Positions 10,422 through 21,880 are shown, counted from the stretch's first letter. The stretch is 64,000 nt of DNA from Hordeum vulgare subsp. vulgare (GCF_904849725.1 NC_058523.1:173086689-173150688), one strand, 5' to 3'. Program-made: numbers and translations. Notes: a model not told the origin generated them from the letters alone.

Positions 10422-12778
10422 AAGGCTCCCTCTTTCCTTTCTTCTTTTTACTTGTTTTCTTTTTTTTTAGTTTTACCCTTAGATCTATTTTCAACGGTGT
10501 AGATTAGAGTACGATAACCTTTCGGTTTTTAAACAAAAACCGCCGGTTTTTATTCACTTACCTCTTAGCCAGAGAATTTTTTCTTATTTAGCGGCCATCC
10601 GCTGGTTAGCCTATGCCACGCACACCCATCAGCCAATCAGAAACCGCCACATGGATTCCCTGTTTATCTTATTTTTCAGATTTAGTTCAAAAACAGAAAA
10701 GTTCCAATCTTGTTTAGCCCATAACTTTTGATCCCGAAGTCCAATGATGTTGATTCTTTTTCCAGTAGCTCACAAATTTCCTGTAGTTTTTAAAAACATA
10801 TAATTAGTCTATGTTTGAAATTTGCAAATTTGAGTTAGATCCGATTTAGTTTAAACCTTGTTTTGCCTATTCCAGGAGTTTAAAAATAGTTGTTAATTTG
10901 ATTCCTATTGCTACTGATCACTAGTGATCTTATGTATCATTGGTAAAAGTTTCTGATTTGTTTGAGTATTTTAGCTTATGGTTTCCTGTGAAACAATTTC
11001 TGTTTCACCTCTTTTAGGATTTCGGCTAATTCCTTTTCTATCTTTGTTTTAAAATATTTTCTTTATTATTTCAGAAACATTATTGTTTTTTTAGTTAAAC
11101 AGTAGTTTTGCAACAAGTTTTATTTTATTTTTATTTGTTTTCATGAAATCAATTCTAGTTCCTTAGTAACTTGCAATTGGTTTCACCACTGTTTCAAATC
11201 CCGTTTGGGAATACTTTCAAATAGTTTTGTGAAAAATACTCCATTTTATCTTAGTTAAACTTATATCTTAGTTCGTTGTTATTATTTTCTGTTAGACAAA
11301 AACTATTTCGTGTTTGACGTAGTAGAAGACTCCCTAGTCTTATTTGAAGTTTCCTTCGGATTCCTATTCGCTCTCTCTTTTGTTTTGATTGCTAGAATGA
11401 TTGCTAGTATGAGTGCTTATGTGAATGATATGTTTGTTATATAGATTTCATCGGAGAGTGATGAGTAGTCTATCAAGTTATTTCTCGAGAAATTCTTCTT
11501 CATCAACATCACCAGGCAAGTCACTTTGATCATACTATCACCTATGTTTTATGCATCGTAGTTCTACCATCCTATGCCCAATTGCATGCTGCTTAGGTAC
11601 TTGGAAATTTTAGTATAGATTGTAGTATCATGTGGTAGGCAGACAACAACCCCGATACTTGGCCTGGGGACGACAAATTTCATATTGCTATGCTTGAGTA
11701 GACGGGATTTCGGTTGAGTGCATAACACGAGTGATGCGAAGTTGATTAAATAATCAAGACCGGTTAAGACAAGATTTTCAAGACCTCGGACGCAATGCAA
11801 CTCTGGGTGAAGGACGGTTGATCGGCTCCCTGGAGAACCCAGTGGATGACCCGGGATGCTGGGGACGGCCATGACATCCTGTGGAAAGCTTCACCCAGGC
11901 TCAAAGAGACGGACGGATATTTTCAAGACCCAAGGCTTACCTGCACAGCCACAAGTCATTATGGGCTCTGGCTTGGTTGGACAACGCGGCGACTCTGGAC
12001 AGGCGGTGCTAGCAGATGTAGAAGAACGGTAGGATTGGATGGGCACCGACAGGGATTCAGAGGGACCCGTTGAAAGACCATGTTTTGATCATCCGGTCTT
12101 CAAACACCCTGAAGTGCGAGGACATACACGGAGGCGATCAAATCTTGTGGGGAACGTGTGCAAAACTCTGCAGAGTACTCAAACCTAATTGATTAGCCGT
12201 GTCCACGGTCATGGACCACTTGAGCCAAAGGAACTGAAGTTATCTGGATTTCTCAACACCATTAAATATATTTGATGAGGGTAATTATTGACAACTTGGG
12301 TACGAGAACTGGTTGGCGGAACCATCTCATTAACAACCAACAATGTAGTAACATTTTGCTTTTAACCCTCTCTTGATGTAGGAGAAAACTTGCTTTTCGC
12401 TAAAAACTTATAGCCCCACCTGCCATATATGCATATAGTATAGATGATTACTTTTCACCCCTCTCTTATGTGACTTGCCGGCATATTCAATATGCTGACC
12501 TACAGGGCTGCAACGTCTTATGTTGCAGATATTTTTCTTCGACGAGTAAGAGTACGATTCAGGGTTACGGTCTACACTCAACTTGCCGTTGGTGTTTATT
12601 GGGACTCCACTCCCTTGACCGCTTCCGCTGAGATATTTAAGGTATATATCAGTTTTACGCTATTTTACATGTGATTGCACTTTGATATATACATTGATGT
12701 ACTGTGTGTGCCAGCATACTGATCCAGGGATGGCACAGAAACACAGAGGCTTGACTCGTCTTGAGTCGGGCCGCTACA

Positions 12779-13253
12779 ACAAAATAATGAACACTGGACT
12801 CTTGTGTCTGTTTATGGACCATCTCAAGGTGAAGCTAGAGACCATTTTGTGAGCTGACTTTATGGCCTGGAGATACCTCTAGGAGAACATTGGCTTTTGG
12901 TTGGTGATTTCAATTTTATCAGGTCCATTGATAATAGGAATTTGCGTGGAGGTGATCTAAATGATATGTTCATGTTCAATGAAATAATTGGTCATCTAGG
13001 ACTTTTGGAACTGCCCCTCAAGGGAAGATCGTATAGTTGGTCTAATATGGAAGACAACGCACTCCTGGACCAGCTAGATTGGTTCTTCACTTCTTCTGAC
13101 TGGATATCTGCATACCCTATGGATGAAGTTCTGCCTTTAGCTAAGACCGCTTCAGATCATGTACCCTGCATGATTACAATTAAAACTTCCATTACTATGT
13201 CAAATGTTTTCAGGTTTGAGAATTATTGGCTCGAGGTAGATGGTTTCATCTAG
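12779..13253 (+). pseudogene. LINE endonuclease, C-terminal half
   Basis: The frame reads HWTLVSVYGP, then EHWLLVGDFNFIRS (the conserved GDFN of AP-type endonucleases), then GRSYSWSN, LDQLDWFFTS and ASDHVPCMI, which carries the SDH-P motif near the end of the domain. This domain nicks target DNA so that reverse transcription can be primed there. One TGA interrupts the region near 12850. The N-terminal half lies beyond the LTR insertion, outside the window. Confidence 0.85.
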
Positions 13254-13429
13254 TGTGTGGAAAAATCAGATATATTAAAGGCTGGAGGAGCTTAGGCCTT
13301 TTGTTTAGGCCTGAGTTCAATTTTAGAAAGATTGTCAAGCTCCATGTAGAAAAGTTGCTACATCTACAATTCTTATACTGGAAGAATAAATGTACCATCA
13401 GATATATTAAGTTTGGGGTGAGAATACCA

Positions 13430-14642
13430 AAAACATTCTTGCAATGGCCACTAAAACACATAGAAGAAACTCCATAGCTAGTCTGAAATTGTTAGATGGG
13501 TCTATCATCACTGAGCACTCCCAAATGGATGGGTTTATCTGGAGTTCTTTCAAAAACAGAATGTGAGTGTCCACGGGAATAATAATGGGGTTTGATATGG
13601 CATATTTGTTATTGCCCATTGAAGGTCTTGAGGAGTTAACTAAACCCTTTCAAAAGGAGAAAATGGATGACATTGTCAAGCATATGCCCATTGACAAGGC
13701 TCCTGGTCTTGATGGTTTTAATGGTCTTTTCTTCAATAAGTGTTGGCAAATTATCAGTGATGATTTTTATGAGCTAGCCTATTCATTTTATGATGGTTCT
13801 GCTGCTCCGGAAAACATTAATGGTTCATACATTACCTTGGTGCCCAAAAAACTGGTCCTTGTGGGGGTTCGGGATTATAGACCAATCTCCCTCACTGGCA
13901 TGGGTTTGAACTACCTCTCAAAACTGTTGGCAAATAGATTGGAAAAAGTAATTATGGAGTGCATCCATAAAAACCAATATGGATTCATCAAAAGCAGAAC
14001 TATTCAAGACTGCATTGGATGGGCTTTTGAATATTTGCATCAATGTCATAAGTCAAAGAGGCCCATTGTTATCCTGAAATTAGACTTTGAGAAAGCTTTT
14101 GATTCTTAGAAACATGAGGCAATAATGCAAATTTTGAGGTCCAAGGTTTTCAATGAAAAGTGGATTTCTTGGATGGCTCAACTTCTATCTAGTGGTACAT
14201 CTTCAGTGCTGCTTAATGGGGTCCCTCGCAGGAAGTTTTTTTGCAAGAAGGGGTCAGGCAAGGAGATCTTGTTTCTCCCCTGTTATTTGTGATTGATGTT
14301 CATCTTTTACAATCAATGGTTAATGATATGTATACTAGAGGAGTATTTCAGCTGCCAATTCCATGCCATGACCAGGACCATCCTATTGTTCAATATGCTG
14401 ATGATACTCTCATCATTTTGCCACCTGATAAGGTGCAACTTCTTGCTCTCAAGGACATGCTCAATATTATCTCTCAGTCAACTTGACTTGATGTTAATTA
14501 TCATAAGTTCTCTATCATTCCCATCAATTTGGATGATGAAGCCATGAAGGATCTAGCTGAAACTTTTGCCTGTCAGGTGGACAAAATGCCTTTCACTTAC
14601 CTCGGGCTCCCACTTGGGACTACTAGGCCAAAAATGGTGGAC
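13430..14642 (+). pseudogene. LINE reverse transcriptase
   Basis: After a frameshifted stretch (13254-13430) the frame is readable again (IASLKLLDGSIITEHSQMDG). It continues through the RT motifs: [51 protein letters not shown] and the catalytic QYADDTLI near 14395. In-frame stops lie after KAFDS (14107-14109) and after IISQST (about 14485), and a frame change lies near 14240. The catalytic residues are intact, but the protein is broken in several places. Coding sequence stops at 14642 only because a MITE is inserted. Confidence 0.87.
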
Positions 14643-14645
14643 TTC

Positions 14646-14858
14646 GGGGGTGTTTGGTTGGGTTTCAGCGAACTTCCTGCGAGCTTACGGCTTTTAGCTT
14701 CGAAGCCAAAAGCTCCTATTTAGGGGCTTACGGCTGCAAATGTGGCTTCCTGTTGCAGCTGTGAGAAGGATGAAATCCACAGCTGTAGCTGGAAGCCCCT
14801 AAATAGGAGCTTTTGGCTTGAAAGCCGGAAGCTGGCTCGAAGCCCAACCAAACACCCT
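14646..14858 (+). mobile_element. Foldback MITE inserted in the LINE (213 bp)
   Basis: Ends are GGGGGTGTTTGGTTGG and, in reverse complement, AGGGTGTTTGGTTGG. The two halves pair along most of the element (for example AAGCTCCTATTTAGGGGCTT in both arms), so it would form a long hairpin. It is flanked by CTTC on both sides (14642-14645 and 14859-14862). Taking out the element and one CTTC rejoins the LINE frame. The terminal sequence resembles Tourist/PIF-Harbinger MITEs. The duplication is not the usual TWA, so superfamily is uncertain. Confidence 0.8.
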
Positions 14859-14862
14859 CTTC

Positions 14863-16155
14863 ATGCCCCTGGTTGACTCCATGGAATGGAGAATGACTGC
14901 CATTTCTGCTTTCCTTAATTCAGGTGAAAGGTTGGAGTTCCTAAACTCAGTTTTGTCCTCAATGACAATGTTCTTTCTAAGTATCCTAGCTATACCCCCT
15001 GGCATACTTAAGCATTTGGAGAGAATTCAGAGACAGTGTCTTCGGAGGAAACATAAGGATGAACCTGCTCCATCCGTGGCTGCTTGGGATCTGGTTTGCA
15101 GACCAAAAGCTAAGGGAGGACTTGGAATAGTGAATCTTGCAGTCTAGAATGTGGCATTACTCCTGAAGTATGCAAATCACTTCGTGAACAAAAAATATGT
15201 CCCTTGGGTGTCACTGATTTTGAACACCTACTACCATGAGAGGGTCCCACAAGCAACTAGGGATTGTTTATCTTTCTGGTGGAAATATATTTGCAAAATT
15301 ATGGCTCAATTCAAGGCCTCAACCAAGGTTACTGTTAATGTCGGGGACACTGTCTTTTTCTGGACTGATCATTGGAAAATTGGTGATGATACTAACACTT
15401 TATATTCTAGGTTCCCGAGGTTTTTTTCTTATGTAAAGGACCCATGGATGACTGCCAAGGAAGTCTTCAATGTGCCGAAGTTGTTGGATCTTTTCTACAT
15501 ACCTTTATCTGAGCAGGCTTATCAAGATTTTCTGGACATGGAAAACCTAATAGAATACCATGAAAGGGATGTAGACCTCAAGGATTGCTGGTGGTGGCAG
15601 GATTCTTCCAAACAATTTAAGCCCAAGTTATTTTATATGAGCATGCACTCGAGCCTTGCTTTCAATCCTTTGCTATACTAGATTTAGAGATCATGTTGCA
15701 CCATGAAAATCAAGGTTTGTGCTTGGATGATGATTATGGATAGGTTGAATACCAAAGATATGGTTCAAAGGAGGCATTGGCACATGGAAGATGGGGTACG
15801 GTGTGTTCTCTGCCCATTGAGTGAAAGAGAAACAAGAGACCATCTTTTTTTTCCAGTGCAATTTCTCTGTGCGAGTCTAGAACTACCTGCAGATTGATGG
15901 GTGCCAAGGTGATACTATGGATGAAGTCACAATCAATGCAAGGAGAGTTTTCCAAAGTCTTTCTTCTCTGAAGTGGTTTTCCTTGCTTGTTGGAATATTT
16001 TGCTTATTCGGAATGCAAAAGTATTGAGCCATGAAAGGCCAAGGCTTAATAGATGGAGGGCAACTTTTGTGCATGATATCTCTCTCATGTAGCACAGAAT
16101 CAAGTCAGCCTACAAAGATGACCTTTTGAGATGGATCTCTTACCTTCCTATTTGA
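14863..16155 (+). pseudogene. LINE C-terminal region with zinc-binding reverse-transcriptase tail
   Basis: The frame resumes after the MITE and includes SILAIPPGILKHLERIQRQC, DLVCRPKAKGGLGIVNL, FFWTDHW and the plant L1-type zf-RVT signature (WHMEDGVRCVLCPLSERET with DHLFF after it). The end reads RRWRATFVHDISL. Stops occur at 15145-15147 and 15679-15681, and there are shifts near 15860. The tail is thought to help bind element RNA. Confidence 0.82.
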
Positions 16156-16159
16156 GTTC

Positions 16160-17242
16160 TGATCTGTACAAACATGACGATGAAAGGGGCAGGTACTACA
16201 TAACATGATCTATGATGACTTGGATGTGGGCAGGGACGGGAATGAATATAAAATGTGGACGATGGCGACGACTCAGACGCGAGAACTGGAGGATGGACGT
16301 GGGAGGAGGATCATCACTCTTAGTGGACTAGGTCAATTTGGAGGTAGTTGTATTGGGTTCCTCTGTGGGATCCAACCTGATGGATGCGTTTGGGCACACA
16401 GGTGCCTCCACATATCCGCCCTAGATTTTAGTTGGGTTTTAGGAGTGCCGGGAAACCCAAACATATAGGGACGGTTTGGGGAGAGGGGGAGGGGGTAGCT
16501 CACATTTTTGTGACCAGACCATCCACCTAGATGTACCGGGGGATTTGAACCGGACTATCCACCCGAATGTGTAAGACAGATTTGTCGGGTTCAGGTATAG
16601 ATACTCTTATTTAGCTGCTAGAATATGTGCCAATAAAAAACTTCTACATATGAATCATGTACACATTGTGCATATCTTCTTGACACAATTTGTAAGTCAA
16701 CCAAGTAAGGTGTACCCTTATGGTATTACATATATAGAATCCATAGAATCCAGTTGACCCTAGTGGCGGATCAAGAATGACCTTCAATTTCCTCTCCTTT
16801 CACCTACCTTGCTCTCATGAGCAGCTGCTGGCGGACCTTCAACCCAACCAACCTTGCACCCCATCTTTCGTCCTTGTCGTCGCCAAGAGGCACCGCTGGG
16901 TGAAGGCTGGCCAATGTCAACTACGACGGGGCTCACCCTCGCCTGGTAGTGGTACCGCGGGTCTCGGCCAATGGTAGTGGTACCGCGGGTCTCGGCCAAC
17001 CAACAAGGGGTCTACGGTATAGTGGGGTACGCGTGGTTCTGCTCGGGATGTCATGAGGGGTTCTCCTTTCGTCAAGGCTGAGGTGGTTATTCGAGTTGGT
17101 CGATTGGGGTAATAGCATCGAGCCAGACCTGGTGCCGCGGCTTCCCTTGGGTTGGTCTGTGTTGGCATCAGCCCTGCTCGGGAGTTGCTCTGGGATGCGT
17201 TGTGGTGGGCCTCGCAACGGTGCAAAACTTGGTGGTAGTGCG
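16160..17242. other. Unclassified sequence between LINE and MITE
   Basis: About 1.1 kb without a recognised protein or LTR. It includes an AT-rich stretch (16580-16760) and a GC-rich part with a 28-bp tandem duplication at 16944-16999. Short open frames on both strands have no recognisable motif. It may be LINE 3' tail plus older debris. Confidence 0.5.
16944..16999. repeat. Tandem duplication, 2 x 28 bp
   Basis: The unit beginning TGGTAGTGGTACCGCGGG and ending CTCGGCCAA occurs twice, back to back, with no mismatch. Confidence 0.85.
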
Positions 17243-17245
17243 TTA

Positions 17246-17522
17246 GAGCAAGTACAATAGAGCTGAGTCAGCTGGCTATAAAGAATAAAGTAATATATTT
17301 TTGAGGAAAGAGAAGAGGAGAGAAGGTAAGCGGGCTCTTAGCTAAGAGCCAGCTCTAGCACGTGCTCCTAGACCTTTTGTGAGTATGAAAGGTAGACCAT
17401 ATAATAAAAAAAAAGTAGTACACTTTTGCAATGAACTATTGTACATGTTGGCTATAAGATGGGCTATAGATGACATGACAATGACTTATAGCCAGCAGCT
17501 GGCTATGCTATTGTACTTGCTC
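17246..17522. mobile_element. Tourist/PIF-Harbinger-like MITE (277 bp) with TTA duplications
   Basis: Perfect 15-bp terminal inverted repeats GAGCAAGTACAATAG, flanked by TTA at 17243-17245 and 17523-17525. The repeats extend imperfectly inwards (CAGCTGGCTATAA in both arms). No coding capacity. The 3-bp TTA target duplication is typical of PIF/Harbinger elements, so a transposase from elsewhere probably moved it. Confidence 0.88.
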
Positions 17523-17525
17523 TTA

Positions 17526-18732
17526 TGGTAGTATGGTGCGGTCGGGATTTGACCACTATCTGATCGGGTGCTCGGAGGTGGATGACAATGTCTCGGTGTG
17601 CGTGTGGGTGGGACTATGGCCATGGGACTGGGCATGGCAGGCGATGGTGGTTTGTGAGCTAAGTTTGTGGTGGCGGTGTGATGTCCTGCCCCGGCGTGCT
17701 CAGGTGGGCAGTTACAGTGTTACATTGTGTGGGCTCCCTCGAGTGATGTGAGGCATCTTGGCACTGATTTGTTTCTTTCAGATCGACGCCGATGACCATG
17801 GGGCATGGCTTTGTATGAGCTCGTCTGGGCCAAGCCAGTAGAGTAAGGCCAGGGCTTTCTCCATGATGAGCGACGACAGTCATCAAGGAGCACCCTCCCG
17901 TGGTCCATAGGATTGAGAGGGGATGCATGCGTGGACGCTTCGTACCGTGGAGGCGTTGGCGCCGACTTGGTGGCTCATGCTGGGCTAGGATTGCAAGGAG
18001 ATACCTTTTGTTCTTCCTATCGTGGTTGGTGTGTGGGGATGTGGACACTTTTGCGGGGCCTCGAGTCTTGGATGTTGAGGCGGCCACCCTAGGTGGTGAT
18101 CCCCATGGTTGGATCTTCAACGGGGCATCATATCAATGGTGATAATTATCTCTCTTGGCCGTTTGGACATCGAGGGGTGTAGTGGCGGGTTGCCGGGGCT
18201 CATTCTCTGTTGCCGGCAGTCGCGACGCCCTCATCTCGAGGTCTGTCCTCATCACAGTTATCTAGGTGCCTCGTGGTGGCATGGATAAGCTCCCGAACGA
18301 AAGCTTCGCACTTTGGCGTCGTCGTTGTGGGTACCGCTTTCCTCTTGATGATGTCATTGTGGTTCTCCTCACCATGTCACGCTTCCGCATGAAAGAACCT
18401 TGTCCGCCTCGCACTTGACGGCGACGACGCTTATCGTCCTTGACCCTCGCGAGCGCGTTCTCGTGAAGTTTAGTTATCCTAAGTTATGTCGTGATATTCT
18501 ATTAAGGGCGACATGTGATATGTCTCGGCAGCGTAGCCGCGTGCGTATATTGTCCATTTATCTCAAGATTTGTTTCGTAAGAAAGTGTGCTCACTAAGTT
18601 GCATCGTTCGGTCGTGTTTTGATTTGTGTTTTATCGACAGAGTGGGGCGTGCCTGTTTCGTGAAGTTGTCTCGATCACGAGTGGGTAGGCACTAAAGGAG
18701 TGGTATGTATACTTGTGCACATGTTTTTTGCA
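17526..18732. other. Unclassified GC-rich sequence left of the nested Copia pair
   Basis: No recognised protein, LTR or RNA. Open frames up to 153 codons occur on both strands in this GC-rich DNA, but none shows a domain I know. This is the flank into which the outer Copia element inserted. The other flank starts at 28800. Confidence 0.5.
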
Positions 18733-18737
18733 CAGAA

Positions 18738-19092
18738 TGTTAGAATTAATCCCGTTAGGCTAGTTAGTTTTCTCTAATTTGTTGTTGACTGAATAAAATG
18801 CCATGTAGCGTGAGTTCTGTTCACGTCTTGGCATAGTTCCAGGTAGTTAGTTAGTCAGTTAGTCAAGCCGTCACAAGTGGATCGTGGGATGGCACGATTG
18901 TGAACACGTGACGACGTCGACGCTGCGATCGGGGGGCGTGGGATGGCACGTCCGGTTTACCCGGTCAGGAGCTGGCTTTCAGTTTCAGATTGAATAATAA
19001 AGAGAGCAAAACACAAAAGCTGCATTAGTGTCAGCAGCGTAAACACCCGTGTCAATCTTTTGGAGAATTCAAAGTTCATCTCTGAAACAACA
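18738..19092 (+). repeat. 5' LTR of outer Copia element (355 bp)
   Basis: Begins TGTTAGAATTAATCCCGTTAGG and ends CTGAAACAACA. Compared with the 3' LTR it has about 42 extra bases around 18880-18940 (GTGACGACGTCGACGCTGCG region). No other large difference is visible. Confidence 0.92.
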
Positions 19093-19093
19093 A

Positions 19094-19111
19094 TTGGTAC
19101 CATAGCCACAG
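19094..19111 (+). promoter_or_regulatory. Diverged primer-binding site of outer Copia element
   Basis: TTGGTACCATAGCCACAG lies two bases after the LTR. It resembles TGGTATCAGAGC but is decayed. Confidence 0.5.
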
Positions 19112-19118
19112 GGAGAGA

Positions 19119-20101
19119 ATGTCGGGAGCGGGGGCTCGCGCACGCCACAGCGCTCCGGCTCACGCCGGTGGCACGTCAGCGACGAAGCCCCACGCGGCGA
19201 AGTGGGCGAGAGTTGGTCATCCACGAGAGGGTGATCAGAGAGGGCAGCGTCGGAGGCTCGATCCCGATGTTGAATCGCACAAACTACGTCGAGTGGTCGA
19301 TCCTGGTGAAGGTACACCTACAGGCTGCACGTCTGTGGGATGCGATCAAGTCAGGAGACGCGGATCATCCAGGGAGGGCTGGAACACGGTGAAAACGCGG
19401 GAGATGGTGTGATTCTCCATGGTGTACCGCCAGAGATGCTCCGGACCTTGGCTGGAACGGCCTCAGCCAGGGAGGCCTGGAACACGGTGAAAACGCTCCA
19501 CATGGGCGTGGAGCGCATGCGTGACTCGAGGGCTTAGGCACTGCGCCGGGACTTTGAGACGCTCTCCTTCAAAGATGGAGAGACGGTGGAGGACTTCGCC
19601 CTTCGCCTCACCGACTTGATCAGCGACCTTCAGGAACTCGGCGACGATGTTGATGAGGTCAAGGCGGTGAGAAAGTTCCTGCGGGTGGTACCGCAGCGCT
19701 ATGCCCAGGTAGCCATTTCAATGGAAACATTAGTTGATCTGAAATCTCTGACAATAGAGGAGGTGGTCGGTCGGTTACTTGCCATCGAGGAGCGCCTCGA
19801 CCCTGACACAGGCGGCTCCGACGGCAAGATGCTCCTCACACAGGAGGAGTGGCACGAACGAGAAAGGGGACGGCAATCAGGCGGAGGCTCATCGGGCGGT
19901 GGTCCAAAAGGGGGCAGGGGGAAACCCAAGCCAAAGCCTCCCACCGAAGCTGGCGGTGGACAGCCTCAAGGCGGTGGCCCTAGGCGAAAGGGGAAACTGC
20001 GGCAAGTGGGGCCATTGGGCACGCGACTCCTACGCCAAACCCAAGCAAGAGCGCCGCGAGGAGGCGAACATGGCGCATGCAGAAGAAGAGAGGGACCGGA
20101 G
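19119..20101 (+). pseudogene. Gag of outer Copia element, multiply frameshifted
   Basis: Recognisable gag pieces are REGSVGGSIPMLNRTNYVEW, VHLQAARLWDAIKSGDAD, LRRDFETLSFKDGETVEDFA and TVEDLVGR-like IEEVVGRLLAIEERLD. The start is uncertain because frame and ATG disagree. A copied 30-bp segment at 19369-19398 breaks the frame. A TAG ends GVERMRDSRA at 19537. From about 19975 to 20100 the open frame is out of register. There the zinc knuckle (NCGKWGHWARDSYAK, last cysteine already lost) is read only in the neighbouring frame. The frame then returns to register, which means two compensating indels. Confidence 0.8.
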
Positions 20102-21682
20102 CTACTCATGGCGGTCCTCGACGCGCCGGAGCAGGTCATGATCACCGCTCCGCAGACCGTTTTCCTCAACGAGGAGCGTGTGGTGCCCGCCGATGTGCCC
20201 AGCAATAGTGGCGATGCATCGTGGTACGCCGACACGGGCGCAAGCAGCGACATGACAGGCTGCAAGGAGTTGTTCGCGACTCTCGATGAGACGGTGCGCG
20301 ACACTGTCCATTTTGGGGATGGATCGACTCTCGACATCCTTGGCAAAGGCACCGTGATTTTTCTGAGCCTGGCAGACGACCAACGTGTGCTCACCGAGGT
20401 GTATTTTATACCTCGCATGCGGAGTAACATTGTGTCGCTCGGGCAGCTCGACGAGAAGGGGTGCGAGATCGTGATCAAGGACGACATACTGGCAATCTTC
20501 GACCAGGAGGGTCAAGCACTGACGCGCGTCAAGCGTGCGTCCAACCGGCAGTACAAGATGACACTACGGCACGCCGAGCCAGTCAGTCTCCTGACGAAGG
20601 CAGATGACCCAGCGTGGCTATGGCATGCCCGCTTCGAACACATCTACTTTCGCGCCTTGAGCATGCTCTCAAGGAAGAACATGGCACGTGGGATCCCAAG
20701 CATCGAGCATGTGGGCGAGTACTTTGACAGGTGCATGTTGGGCAAGCAGCACCACATCCCGTTCCCGCAGACCATAGTCTACCGCGCGGAGGAAAGGTTG
20801 GAGCTTGTCCACACCGATCTTTGTGGTCCGATCACGCCGGCGACCCCTGGAGGTAGAAACTACTTTCTGCTGATTGTAGATGATTACTCATGATATATGT
20901 GGACCCAGGTTCTCAGGACAAAGAGCGAGGCGTTCGCTTTCTTCAGAAAGGTGAAAGCGATAGCAGAAAATAAGAGCGGCTGCAAGCTCCTTGCGTTTCG
21001 CTCGAACCGCGGTGGGGAGTTCAACTCCACCGAATTCGTCAGCTACTGTAGTGAGCTCGACATCAAGCATCTCACGAGGGCGCCATACACTCCCCAACAG
21101 AACAGAGTCGTCGAGCGCCAGAATCAAACCATGGTTGACATGGCTCGGTGTATGCTGAAAAGCATGCGTATGCCAGCTGAGTTCTGGGGTGAGGCTGTAA
21201 AAACTGCAGTCTACATCCTCAACAGGTCGCCAACAAGAAGCCTCGACGGTGTGACTCCATCTGAGCAGTAGAATGGCAAGAAACCCAGTGTGGCACACCT
21301 GCGCATGTTCGGGTGCCATGTTCATGTGAAGAAGTTGGGGCCTGGGCTTAACAAGTTGGCGGACAGATCGTCACCTGGTGTCATAGATGGGGTACGAGGA
21401 AGGCTCGAAGGCCTACCGTCTCTATGATCCAGCAACCAAGAAGATGATGGTTTCGCGGGACGTCGCATTTGAAGAATCACGACCTTGGACCTGGACAGAG
21501 GAAGCGGCAAAGGGAAGCATGGCAACCGGACACCGTGCAGGACGGCGACAACGAGGGGGTGTTTCGCACTCCTCGCCACAGGCAAAGCGGGCGACGCCGC
21601 CCACTCACGACAACACCCTCGGCTCCGAGGGCCACGTCTCTATCGCCGCATCGAGGATGTCTACGACACCACAACGGAGCTA
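20102..21682 (+). pseudogene. Protease and integrase of outer Copia element
   Basis: Protease motif WYADTGASSDM is intact. The pre-integrase zinc part keeps histidines but has lost one cysteine (YFDRCMLGK where CxxC is expected). The integrase core shows HTDLCGPI, then a TGA after VDDYS at 20891-20893, then RSNRGGEF, where the second catalytic Asp is Asn, then NRVVERQNQT. A TAG follows TPSEQ at 21269-21271, and a frame change lies near 21385. Coding sequence is lost at 21682, where the inner element begins. Confidence 0.85.
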
Positions 21683-21880
21683 TTGGAACTAATCACGATT
21701 AGCCAAATTGAGTCCGGCACGGATTCAATACCCTGGCCGAGTCGGCTTGTACTAAGTAGTCCAGGTACTATATATATGTACTAGCTCCCCATGTAATATC
21801 TAACTCAGATCAAAGCAATTGAATCATAGGTGCGACACGCATCTATTAGCCATCAAATACTTTGTGTTTCGCCGAGTTGT
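21683..21880 (+). repeat. 5' LTR of inner Copia element (198 bp)
   Basis: Runs TTGGAACTAATC to CGAGTTGT, directly abutting the primer-binding site. Unusually, it does not have canonical TG...CA ends. The same non-canonical ends occur in the 3' copy, so this is a property of the family and not a local change. Confidence 0.88.

Larger units (their letters stand above)
6617..12778 (+). mobile_element. Gypsy-like LTR element with gag and a second ORF but no pol seen, 5' part outside window
   Basis: The right part of an LTR element: truncated gag (6617-7474), a second reading frame (7828-8283), a non-coding stretch, a polypurine-type motif and a long 3' LTR (9206-12778). Its left part was separated by the Angela insertion and lies outside the window. 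I see no protease, reverse transcriptase or integrase between gag and the LTR, so it looks non-autonomous. It is inserted into the endonuclease region of a LINE, which resumes at 12779. I do not know the family name. Confidence 0.7.
9206..12778 (+). repeat. Long 3' LTR (3573 bp) of the gag-only Gypsy-like element
   Basis: It starts TGTAACATCCCAAAATT and ends GGGCCGCTACA, with TGTA/TACA inverted ends, and is followed at once by LINE coding sequence. It contains a TATA box, a proline-rich GC leader, and a Kozak-type ATG followed by a splice donor near 10420. Most of the rest is AT-rich and intron-like (10430-11500). Near 12155-12220 is a block with TGCAG and CCACGGTCATGG that recurs, diverged, in the 4.2-kb solo LTR at 53755-53812 on the minus strand. 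That suggests related families. Proline- and glycine-rich open frames at 9812-10399 are leader sequence. Confidence 0.75.
12779..16160 (+). mobile_element. LINE (L1-type non-LTR retrotransposon), 5' part outside window
   Basis: Endonuclease C-terminus, reverse transcriptase and C-terminal zinc region occur in L1 order on the plus strand. The left end is cut by the LTR ending at 12778. A MITE interrupts it at 14646-14858. Many stops and frameshifts show that it is old. I see no poly(A) tail, so the 3' boundary near 16160 is where the recognisable protein ends. Confidence 0.85.

Noticed and set aside
17526..18732. Host gene in the GC-rich unclassified stretch
   Set aside because: No domain, splice pattern or consistent frame. 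Stops in every frame within about 150 codons.
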